In this document: piece after piece, positions 46,667 through 57,599 of the stretch | How positions within the stretch are numbered: position 1 is the first letter of the stretch | Layout: each line of letters opens with the position of its first letter | Origin: Bursaphelenchus xylophilus | Taxonomy: Eukaryota; Nematoda; Chromadorea; Rhabditida; Aphelenchoididae | Reading direction: 5' to 3' | DNA length: 64,000 nt | Assembly (NCBI GenBank): GCA_904066235.2 | Contig: CAJFCV020000001.1 | Coordinates: 10,473,291 to 10,537,290, forward strand | Notes under the pieces: generated by a model | Told to the model about the DNA's origin: nothing | What the model saw: the letters and a program-made list of their open reading frames with translations, nothing else | Database searches by the model: none | Position numbers and translations under genes: made by a program

Positions 46667-47133
46667 TATTAGTCATTCGCGAAAAAGAACGCGGAATTAG
46701 AGAAAAAACAGAGACGTCGTTAGAGGGCTGTTTCTCCTCAGGGGCGACACGTCGCGACAAGCCTTCTCTTTTTCGAAACGGACCGCGGGGCTCTGGTCAC
46801 CTTGATTGATGAACTTTCAGAGTTTGCTTTTTCCTGGGCGATTATACGTGGCTTAGACTCTGGGTTTGACGTTTTCCGATATTTTTTGAATATTGTAGAT
46901 GTTTTTTTCCATGTTCCAAATAGCATTATAGGTCAGTCGGAGCTTTTCTCTTATTTTTTGATTCTCTACGACTGTTTTTCGCGGCTCTCGGCGCTTTTTG
47001 AAGATATTTTTTATCTAACATAATAGGAATTTTGCTATAAAGTTGAATTTATAGACTACTGATTCCACCAAGAACAGTCTCGACAGTGGACCGACCTATT
47101 CTCTAACGGAAGGCTCCAACAAAGACCGGCAAG

Positions 47134-50100
47134 ATGGACGCCATCCATCGGAGTGAGGAGATGTGCCTGGCACAGCTCTATCTCCAGAATGAGGCCGCCT
47201 ACACCTGTGTTTCGGAGCTGGGAGAGCTGGGTGTAGTGCAGTTCAGAGACATGAACCCCGATGTGAATCCATTCCAACGGAAATATGTCAAGGAGATTCG
47301 TCGTTGCGATGAAATGGAGAGGAAACTCCGTAAGTCATAGTTAATATTATTTTGTTGGTTTTTAGATATCAAACAGTTTGTTGATAGCCAGTGTGACGTC
47401 TAAATAGTCCTAACTAAGGGATTATGACTTTAATTTTTAGGTTACCTTGAACGCGAGATCAAGAAGGACTCCATTCCGATGTTTGACACTGGGGAAAATC
47501 CCGAAACTCCCCAGCCAAGAGAGATGTTCGACCTGGAAGCGACTTTCGAGAAGCTCGAAAATGAACTCAGAGAGGTCAATCAAAACGAAGAAGCCTTGAA
47601 GAAGAACTTTGCCGAGCTCACCGAACTAAAACATGTTCTCAGAAAAACTCAACAGTTCTTCGAGGAGGTAAGTATTTGACTATTTGTTATGTGTTTAGGT
47701 CAGTAAAGCCTCAAGTGGCTAGCTGTTGGGTTTTCTAGTGTAATGTCCAGTCTGAATAAGGTCTTTGTCTAAAATTCTGTCGCAATTGACTTCTGGGTCC
47801 TTAGTTAATATAAATTAATGTCTTCTCCCATTCGTTTCCCCCACTTGATGTTACCTAGCACCCTGATGCCATTTGTGTTTTTGTTGTTTGCACTGCTAAC
47901 CTCTGGATTTTACACATGTCAATCCTTTTGCGGCTTTGACCATTTTTTATATTACACTTGGTAATTTTATCCCAAGAGAAGCGTTTTTTGTGTTTATAAA
48001 CCTTCCTGATCCCTAGGTGCAACGAGATGATGGATTATTTGGCCGCGTTGCTCCGTCTCCCCAGCGTCTCATTGATGTGGATGATCATCAACCTCTTCTC
48101 CAGAGTATGGAACATCAATCACACGCGCAAAGAGTTAATTTTGGGTAAATCTTGCACGAAATTGTTTTAGACTCGCGATTCCGAGGAGTTATTCCACGTT
48201 GTGTTTGTAAAAGTTTTGAAAAAGAGAAGTTTTTATTGGATGTTGTGGCGGGGGTACAGGTGTTGTGGAAGTCTTTAATAGCCTGATTTTTTCTTTTTTC
48301 CATTTTATTTTTCTAACATAACTAACGCACAAGCTTGTCTATCTTTCAACGCACTATTTCTATTGCTTTGTGATATAATTTTTGAGATTTTTCGAATTTC
48401 CGATGTTACACTTGAAATTTTTTGCTAAATTTTTGGGAAATTTTAGTCCAAAAAGGTAATCAGGGGTATATTGACGCTTATTTTTTAATGAAATGGTCTT
48501 TTTGATGAGTTAACTTTTGAAGAGTGAGGGCGAAAGACAAGCCATGGATGTACTCGCCGGCGAAGATGGATCCCCCTTGAACACCTCGGATGGGGCTAGA
48601 CTCATCCCCGAACAAGAATCGGGAGTCGCCCACAAGCCCAATTTGAAGTGAGTTTTCAGCGGATAAGCCATTTTTTCGACTACTAATAGTGACCATCATG
48701 GATAATATAAAAAAGTTTGAAAAGCAGGCACAACGTGGAATAATCATGGAGTTCAGTGAAGATTGAAGTGTAACGGACTATATAATGAAGCTTATTTGCA
48801 GATTCGTGGCCGGTGTTATCCAAAGAGAACGTCTCCCGGCGTTCGAACGCCTTCTTTGGAGGGCTTGCAGAGGAAATGTATTTTTGAGGCAATCCGAGAT
48901 CACTGAAAGTCTTACTGACTCAACTACTGTGAGTTTTTTTGCTTATTTTTTGTTTTTGGTTTTAGGGAATGAATCGAAAGGTTATGCGATTTTAACTTTT
49001 GTTGGCATGGATAATATAAAAATTGATGATTTGTCCGATGTGCAATACGAATTTTGCAGGGAATTGCCGTAAACAAGAGTGTGTTCATCATCTTCTTCCA
49101 AGGTGACCAACTCAAAGCCAGAGTTAAGAAGATTTGCGAAGGGTTCCGCGCCACAATTTACCCATGTCCAGAGACCAGCCAAGAACGAAGAGAGATGTCC
49201 ATAGGAGTGATGACCCGCATTGAGGACCTCAAAACAGTCCTCGGGCAGACCCAAGATCACAAACATCGCGTATTAGTGGCAGCCGCGAAGAATGTTCGAA
49301 TGTGGATGTCCAAGGCATGCAAAATCAAGGCCATCTACCACACCTTGAACTTGTTCAATGTGGATGTCACTCAAAAATGCCTGATTGCTGAGGTTTGGTG
49401 CCCTGAAGCCGATCTGGATCAAATTCAAATCGCATTAAAGAGAGGATCGGTAAGATTTTTATCATATTTTTTTGGAATTTAGATGACTCAAATTTATTAC
49501 ATACCATAAGGTAATGTGCTGATTGCAGGAAGAAAGTGGATCCACAGTCCCCTCGATTCTCCAACGCATGGACACTAAAGAACAACCCCCGACTTTCAAC
49601 AGGGTCAACAAGTTCACCCGGGGCTTCCAGAATATTGTGGATGCGTATGGAATAGCTGCGTACCGCGAGATCAACCCAGCCCCCTACACAATGATCACCT
49701 TCCCCTTCCTCTTCGCTCTGATGTTCGGGGATATGGGCCATGGACTTGTCATGTTCCTATTCGCATTGTTCTTGGTCAGAAAGGAGAAACAGCTGGAGGC
49801 GGCCAGAATCCGCGACGAAATCTTCCAGACCTTCTTTGGAGGCCGATACGTCATATTCCTGATGGGATTGTTCTCAATTTACACTGGCTTCATCTACAAT
49901 GACGCCTTCAGCAAGTCCTTTAATATCTTTGGGAGCTCGTTTATGAACGATTATACGAAAGAAACGCTGGAGAAAATCACCAAAAATGAGGAGCTATGGG
50001 AGAATAAACACATGCTGATCCCGGAGAACCAAGATCTCACAGCCCCCTATCCGATCGGCGTGGATCCGGTGTGGAATTTGGCCGAAGCGAACAAGCTCGT

Positions 50101-52779
50101 CTTCCTGAACTCGATGAAAATGAAGGCCTCGATCATCATCGGCATCGCCCAAATGGCGTTCGGCCTCATCCTCTCATACCACAACCACAAATTCTTCAAG
50201 TCCCGACTCGACATTATCTATGTTTTCATTCCACAGATGATCTTCCTGTGCTCGATTTTCGTCTATCTCTGCCTTCAAGTCATCTCTAAATGGCTCTACT
50301 TCTCGGCCGAAAAAGGATGGGTCCTCGGGTATTACTATCCCGGCTCAAATTGCGCCCCGTCACTCCTGGTCGGCTTGATCAACATGTTCATGATGAAGAG
50401 CCGCGCCAAGGGATACACGGAGGGAAATGAGGAAGGTGGAAGGACTCTGCCAATGTGCCATCTCAGCTACTGGTATCCAGGACAGGTTGGAATTTGATTA
50501 TTTTTTGGAAAAGTGGGAATTTAGCGGACTTTTTGAAGGGAATCGGGATTTTTTGGAAATTTTTTGATTTTTTAGATGAAAAAAGGGAGAAGGTAGATGA
50601 ATTAAAGCCTTGTATGGGATGATGATTTATTTTTTGTTGTGAAAAAATTGAGGGAAAAAAGTTTTGGCCGAAAATTTGAAGTTTTACCTAAAACAATATG
50701 AATTTTGGTCAAATTTTGATGAGAATTGAATTATTTTGCCTTCGAAGGCGACAAACAGCCACATACTTGTTGTGATAGTGCGGCGGGCATATGGTAAAAT
50801 AACGGTCTGCTTGATTTTAAGGGCTTTTTCGAGACCGTTTTCCTGCTGGCCGCAGTAGTCTGCGTGCCGGTCATGCTGCTGGCCAAGCCCTATTTCCTGT
50901 GGAAGGCGGACAAAGAGCGTCGCCAGGCGGGCTTCAACGTCAACAATCTGGTGAGGGTTTAATTCGTTGTGGTGTGTTTCAGTCCTCGGTGGAGACGGTC
51001 CTACTGCTGCTCGCTTTGTGCTCCGTCCCCGTAATGCTGTTGGTGAAGCCGTTTCTCTTGTGGAAGGCCGAACAACGGAGACTCAGAAGCGAATCGAGAC
51101 GACCCTTGATCAATGGAAGCCACTCTTCGGTCGGTTTTTGGATCAACACAATGGATTTGGTCTTTTTCTGCGATTTTTTGATGTTTTGTGCTGTTTTTGT
51201 CAAGTGTAGTATACAGAGTGGAAGAAAATTTACGTTGAAACTGTCATGTTTTGATTTGGAGGAAGCTCAATGCTTTTTAGAAAGGTTTTTAGCCATTCCT
51301 GACCTTATTTTTGATGAGAATTTAAAATTTTTGCTAGTTTATGACACGAGTTGAAGAATTTGAAGTAATTTTTGCTATTGTTGTTTAATTAGATCTTATT
51401 AAGCCTGATAGAATACAAATTTTTACGGCGTAGTGTAGTCCCTATCCATTTTTTGTGATTGTCCATGTTCATCATGTGTAATATGTAAAATGTCGAGTCT
51501 CTTGTCAGTTTCCATTCATTTACAGCGACAACATACCAAAGCGAGCAGCAGTAACCTCTTCCTCCTTGTTTTTTGTTTGTTTCGTCCTCTGTGATACGTT
51601 TTTGATTTGAATAATCGTCTTTTTTTCTAGAGCGTCAGAGCTGATGTAGATGATGATCAGGTGCATATAAATCATCATGATGATGGACAGAACCACAAAG
51701 CGGAAGGTGGAGGAGGGCATGGACATGGCGATGGACCGGTAAGGGAGATGTTAAAGAGATTTTGTGAATGTTGTACATGATGACTTCATGAGGAATATCT
51801 TTATTTTTTTGTTTCAGTTTGATCTCGGGGACACGTTCGTCTATTCCGCCATTCATACCATTGAATTCGCGCTGGGTTGTATCTCCCACACAGCTTCGTA
51901 TCTTCGACTTTGGGCTTTGAGTTTGGCTCATGCTCGTAAGTTTTGATCTTTTTTGATTGTTGGTGTGACAACAATGTTCTTGGGGTAGTAAATGAATTAT
52001 AATTGTCATACTGGGTGGTATTTTGATTAAAGCCACGTTTTATTGGCCGGGAAATGACTTAGATAGTGTGGCCGGAAAAGAATTTCGCACCCCGAACCCC
52101 TCCGTCGCATTCTCACGAAACCCCAATTTGCATCGCGGAGAAATTTGGAGTATGTCGCCGAAAAAACGAAGAAAGCGACGTGTCGCAAGCCCGAAATCGG
52201 GGTTTGTCGCCTGTTTTGCACAGTGCAGACGGTTGTTTTTGTTCATTTGCACTGTGCATTCACCAAACTTTAGCGATTTTTTGCTTTCATCGCGGAAAAT
52301 CTTCGATGTCGCGTGCAGGTTTGGATTTCGCTCATTTTTCGGGTTGCGGTTTTTGTGCGGCGATGGTGAAATTCTTTTTCGGCCAGACTGACACCAGTTT
52401 GTTACCTGAAATTAAAATTTTGTTTTTTGGTCTGAATTTTTGATAATGAGTGGCGTTGAATCTCGAGTGTAGCATATATCACTATTTTTTGGTTTCAGAG
52501 CTCTCCGACGTCCTGTGGGGCATGGTTTTTCGCCGGTCCTTCGGTTATGACGGATACGTCGGAGCCGCGGCGACCTACGCCTTCTTCTTTGTCTTCGCTT
52601 CGCTGACCTTGGCCATTCTAGTCCTAATGGAGGGACTGTCCGCCTTCCTCCACGCCCTCAGGCTCCATTGGGTGGAATTCCAATCGAAATTTTACCAAGG
52701 AACCGGCTATGCATTTGCTCCGTTCTCTTTCGAAAAGATCCTCGCCGAAACTCGCGCCGAAGAAGAAGTCACGAAATAG
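47134..52779 (+). CDS. unc-32: V-ATPase V0 subunit a (UNC-32 type)
   Basis: Constitutive exons: 47134-47329, 47441-47667, 48802-48928, 49060-49449, 49529-50485, 51631-51738, 51818-51935, 52499-52779. Two mutually exclusive pairs fit between them: 48017-48144 or 48523-48647, and 50822-50950 or 50983-51129. One form is 886 residues. Family knowledge: subunit a forms the proton half-channels of the rotary V-ATPase. Seen here: the N-terminus ([25 protein letters not shown] is its start block), a cytosolic coiled-coil part (about 85-140), membrane entry [19 protein letters not shown], and the essential Arg in the TM7 block [18 protein letters not shown] His/Asp-rich loop is encoded by 51631-51738. 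Exon layout matches my recollection of C. elegans unc-32. Confidence 0.95.
48017..48647 (+). other. Mutually exclusive exon pair 4A/4B of V-ATPase a
   Basis: Exon 4A (48017-48144, 128 nt) and exon 4B (48523-48647, 125 nt) each begin in phase 0 after ...FFEE and end in phase 2 before the FVAGVI exon. Either one alone keeps the frame; both together break it. The peptides differ (4A starts [16 protein letters not shown], 4B starts [16 protein letters not shown]). The 4B acceptor (TTTTGAAG) is weak, so it may need activation. Confidence 0.85.
50634..50774 (+). promoter_or_regulatory. Candidate CELF/UNC-75-type intronic splicing elements
   Basis: Two TTGTTGTG octamers (50634-50641 and 50767-50774) lie in the intron just upstream of alternative exon 8A. 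A further GTTGTGGTGTGTTTC stretch lies in the tiny intron between 8A and 8B. U/G-rich UGUUGUG elements are the type bound by nematode UNC-75 (CELF family), which I recall regulates this exon pair in C. elegans. The assignment rests on the motif and on that recollection. Confidence 0.4.
50822..51129 (+). other. Mutually exclusive exon pair 8A/8B of V-ATPase a
   Basis: Exon 8A (50822-50950, 129 nt) and 8B (50983-51129, 147 nt) are both in phase 0 at each end and encode similar peptides (8[21 protein letters not shown], 8[21 protein letters not shown]). They are evidently duplicated alternatives for one membrane segment after ...YPGQ. The intron between them is only 32 nt. Confidence 0.92.
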
Positions 52780-55700
52780 CATGTATAAGGTTGTAATAGG
52801 GCCTACTCTACCTTTTGGGGTACTGTAACAAGGATTTTTTATGATTTTTCGCGATTTTTGGATATTTTTGATCCAAACTGACGAAAAAATTTGATTTTTT
52901 CGCAAAAATTAAGTACGTTCGGTAATCCTACAGCACGAAAACTTACTCAGTAGCCCTATTATTCCCATCTAATCTTAACAACACCCCCGTGCAATTTTTT
53001 CACTGATTTCTCGCCTTTTTCTCACTAAATTATGTAAATCTGCTCGTCTGGTCGGTTCCCACAACATTTTCCCTGGCCCTGGATTACTGTAGAATACTGT
53101 AACTGACAAAATAAATCATTTACTGCTTTGTCGAGTCTTATTTCATAAGGTTTTTCTCCCATTTCATAGATTTTTAATTTTTTCTTGATGTTATGGTAGA
53201 CCTAAAGTAATATAAATGAGCCAATTGTGTCACTTACTCTCAGAATGTCTTTAGTACCATCTTATTTTGCCATTATTTTACGATTTTTTGGAATTTATTT
53301 TTAAATTGAACTTGTCGATTTTTGAAGTGGAAATTAGTATTTTTTTGTAAAAACCAGTAAATCTTAGTCTGAATTGTCATTTTTCAATTACCAAAACTTG
53401 ATAGAGATATATTTTCTAACCTTAATTTATACTGTCGGTGGGAAAATTGCGAGGAATAAAGAAATTTGCATTCATCTTTGGGTTGGATGCCGTGGATAAT
53501 TTAATTTTTGGGATTTTTGACAGGAGTTTGTGATAATATTGAGGGAAATTGGTTTAAAAATGTATTTTACAGCATTTGAAAGGCTAATTAGGCCAAAATT
53601 TTGTCATGATGACGTATTTTATGACCTTTCTAAGCATTTGTCATAATGAAATTTTTTGCTAAAAAAGTTGAAATGTCGACGGATATGATCGTACACTATT
53701 AGCGTGGAGTGTTTCTCTTCAGCTGAAGAGCCGTTACAACGTCCATTACAATGGGCTCGCGCACTTGTCCCTCTCTTCTCTCTTTCCTTCTACCTGTTTG
53801 GAAAGACGATCCCCCCTCCCAATCCTCCCCGTCTTTTCCGCTCCGAAACCCCTCCGATCCCCGTTGTTCCCTTGCCTCAAATCCTCCTCGATTATAACGT
53901 ACGATGTTTTGAAGGGAAATCGCCAAAAATGGGATTTCTTCTCTGGGCGGAAGAACGGAGTCTTTGTTCGCTCCTAATATCCCGAAAAAAGGCTTCATGG
54001 TTATTAACGAATTGGGTTATGGGGAAAGGCGAAAATTGCGCGAGATTTGAGCAATGACCGTTCGGAAGGGGGAGGAACAAAATTTTTGGGAATTTTGGGG
54101 ATTAGTAAGGCGAAATACGGTGTCTCAGAACGTTCAGTGTTAATGAAGATGATAGATAAGGATAAATAACTTGGTCCAGGTTTTTGGGTTGCGCTTTGCC
54201 AAAATTATCGAGATTTTTAGACCGAAATTTTAGAAAAATACGATTTTTTCTGATGTTTGGATAAAAAATACTATGTCCAGCGTTAAGGAAAAAAATTTTC
54301 TACAAAAAACGGTTTTTTTTAAAATGTGTCCCCGCGAAATTCATCGAGATTTGGACAAAAAATATCTTTTTCTCTGACCGTCTCTCCTTATTTTTCGTTC
54401 TTTCGCTTCAGAAAAACATGTTGAGTACCTCGGCTGCGCTTGAAAAGCATGAGCTAAAAATAAATTTCAGTGGTTGATTTGTGGACTAGATAGATTTTTT
54501 GGACAAAATGTGAAGACGATATTGGACTCGAGCCAAGAAATCACCTTATTTTAGACAATTGCACTTTCAAAAAAATTTTTTTTCATCGGATAGAAATTAG
54601 GCTCCTTTTTATTTTCTGTATAGAGCATTGTCTAAAATTTTACTTTCTCTTGATTTTTTAACATTTTTCCCATGTCGGTTTTCGTATTTTACCCTTTTTT
54701 TACCCCTTTCTTGTATTTGTTAGCTTATGACTCACTTTATGACTAAATATGTGTACATAGCCTTAGGGAAACACATAGATTTCCCCACCACGCGTTTCGA
54801 AATCTCCCGTATTTTCCATTTTTGGCCCAAAAAAGGCCGCGGCCGAACTGTGAAATTCTACTCCAAACTGAAAAATTTTCGCTCATAAATTGCCGAATTG
54901 ATTAGTAATATTTTCTGCAGTTGCCATCCGACTCGGTAATTAATGTTGACTCATCGGAAGTCATAAATTTATTTTGACGGTATTAAAAAGGTAGCAATTT
55001 TACGCTCGAATTTTTGGGGGTTTTCGGCTTTTATTTGTCCATCCGTTTAGACGGACACAAAAAACGTTTCTCCGCTCTTTTTGTTGGGGAGAAAACAGTT
55101 CTTCCCCACAAAAAAGTGTTTTATTTTCCACCAAAAAGATTGGTGAATCAGCAATCGACTAGCCTTGTTCAGTCAAATTGTTGTGATATTTGAACAATCG
55201 ATTAAGAAGTTGAGCGTTTGTGGGGCCCATTGGGCATTGAGACGGGGTTTCGCACCTACTTGACTCCATTTTTTGGGATAACATTGGGAAATTTATATTA
55301 CACTAGGTATTTCTATATTTTTCATGACGACTATGACCCAATAGTCTGGGTTTTTGTATTGTCTCTGGCGTAATATCATGCAAGGCGCCCAAAAATATTT
55401 ACGCCACTACTCCTTGAAGACAATACGACGTATTTTACACTCAGAGAAAGAGTTGACTCAAAAACGGAACACATGACTCATTGTTTTAATTTTTTGAATC
55501 ATCAACAAAGTTTTTGATCCCAACGAACAGTCATTTGAATTTGAGCTCCAATGGTTCGAAATGAACGCGAGGAAGAGAGATATTCGTCGAGTTTATAAAG
55601 ACCGCGCGAATTCTTAATTTTCTTCCGGGTGCGCGGATGGTAGCTCAAGGAGTTACTAAACTATTTTTAACTGTAAATTACTTCAAAATTATTGGAGTTT

Positions 55701-57599
55701 AAATTTAGGTCAGCAGATATTGATTTAGTTTGATTTCAGGCCATTTTTATATTATACTAGACATAAGAGAAAAAAGTAAAAAAAAATATGACAATCGAAT
55801 TTTAGGCTGCTGAAATTGCAGTCGAGTAGTTTATTATGACACCTCACATCTAACTTGTGTCAAATTACAATTTTTATATATAGTAATCATGTCTCAAACC
55901 GCAATTTTATCTAAAACAATATCAGATGTCGTCCTTGCCTTCCCGACCCCCAAAAACCCCGTTAATGTCCCATTTCCCGACCACAGAACAAACCCGACTC
56001 TATATTGTTACCATTCGCGCAATTTGAATTCACCGTTTTGCAGCCGAAAAAAGCTCCGCCGATTGTTTTATTACCCCCTGATTTGTAATTTCGGGAGAGG
56101 CCAGCTGTGCGGAACGGAAACCCCGACTGTGATTGATTTTGGAGTCGGTTATGCCGTCCATTTTATTTCTTTTGGCCCCATATTGTTGTGGGATATTAAT
56201 CGGCTTGGGTTTGGGGAGTTTCTTATTGTTTTTGGGGTCTAAATCAATGTTTTTAGAGAAATTTATAAAAAAAATTGTTGAGATTGTATTGAATTTGATT
56301 ATAGATTGTTGGAAATGATGTAAAATTAAAGTTTTTTGTCAAAAATAGCGTTTATTTCCAACGAAATATGGCCAAATTTTGATGACTTTTACCAGAAATG
56401 TCATGTACAATATAATTTTTTGTGGATTTTCAAATTACTGCTAGGACTATATCAAATTTTGGGTTGTCATTTTGTTTTTACGGCTAATTAGATCCTCTGG
56501 CGATTTTATGGATAAAAACGTCAAATTTTATGAATCAATTATGGATGGAAACGTATTTTAAAAAACGCCTCGAAAATATTCAAAATCTAATTTTTGATCT
56601 CTAAAATCGCTCGCAAATTTTCGAACGCCCGTTTCCCACCAAATTTCCCTCATTAATTACGCCATGTCAATTGAGTTGAAGTTTTAAAAAGTATGAGAAA
56701 TTCCCGAGCGAGGGTTCTTAAACGAGCCACCACAATGACTCATGGATCTGAAAAGCGGCTGAAAGGTCACTTATATTTCTACGGAACTCCTGGAGGGTCG
56801 CTATTACGCTCCCTCGGCGCAGTTTCCTCCACTTTTGTATTCGGAGAATGGGCTGGGAGTGTAGTGTAACATAATTTTCGAATTTTTTACTGTTTATTGC
56901 TTTTTAGAATATTCGGAAATAATTTGTAGAGTCCTTTTATGTCATTTCTCATCTTATTACGTAATCATATTTTTATTTTTTACAATAATTTTAATTTTTT
57001 ATCGATTTTTTCCGGAAATTCCAAAAAATCCGTCATCCTGACGACGTCAGTCTTGTTTAATGATGCCTTCGAAAATTTTATGACCTAAAATACACCTGGT
57101 TTTATCCAAATCGCGCAAGGATTCTTTTATTTATCCGTAAGATCGAGTAAAAATGATGTCACGATGACGTATTTTCTGGAATTTTGCCTTTTCTCCCCTA
57201 AAACCGAATTTTATGGTCGGTTTAACCATTACAAACTTAATTATACCCACTAATGAGTCATTTGACCCTTCTGCCTATCCCGATCTTCAATTCCGTCCCA
57301 CTTTTTACACCACTTATCAAGTCATTTTTAATATTTTCCAGTCTTTTTTTGATTACCCATTGATAAAATTTGCTGTAAACAAAATTTCTCTCATTTTCCT
57401 GGAATTTCACGCGAGTTTTAATAGTATGACATCATTTTTTTTAGATATTTTGGAGGTTTTTTATTTTATTTTATACAAAATTATGTCACTTCCTTACTAA
57501 TTTCACCATTTTCAGCCGCATTTCCCCCACCAACATATCGTATTTCACCTTGTTCTTTCGTTTTTGACATATATGCCGACCAGTCGATAAGCGAGAAAA
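52780..57599. other. 4.8 kb intergenic region without supported gene
   Basis: After the V-ATPase 3' end (AATAAA near 53109) the region is AT-rich and holds no convincing gene. A GC-richer patch at 53700-54060 has overlapping short open frames but no splice logic. Motif copies of the C..GT.TAATATAA type occur near 53200, 55294, 55749 and 56400, and GTCAtgATGACGTATTTT elements near 53603 and 57158. Regulatory DNA for the myosin gene is expected towards the right. Confidence 0.5.
54290..54500 (+). repeat. Dispersed repeat family member
   Basis: Forward blocks: CTCTGACCGTCTCTCCTTAT, TTCTTTCGCTTC, GTACCTCGGCTGCGCTTGAA, AAGCATGAGCTAAAAATAAA, TTTCAG. Intergenic. Confidence 0.6.

Larger units (their letters stand above)
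39959..46712. repeat. Tandem duplication, unit 2 (with insertion)
   Basis: Second copy of the unit at 34731-39958, in the same orientation and immediately adjacent. Without the 1.46 kb foldback insertion it is about 5.3 kb. Differences from unit 1 are mostly substitutions and small indels in introns; the exons and the region after the kinase are almost identical. Confidence 0.95.

Noticed and set aside
52022..52391. Overlapping plus and minus frames in intron 10 of the V-ATPase gene
   Set aside because: They lie within an intron bounded by exons of a conserved domain; the sequence has internal short repeats (GCGACGTGTCGC, ATCGCGGA) and no gene-like structure.
53699..54057. Overlapping 99-aa and 117-aa frames on opposite strands at 53.7-54.1 kb
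   Set aside because: They lie in a GC-richer patch without start context, signal peptide, splice partners or recognisable motif.
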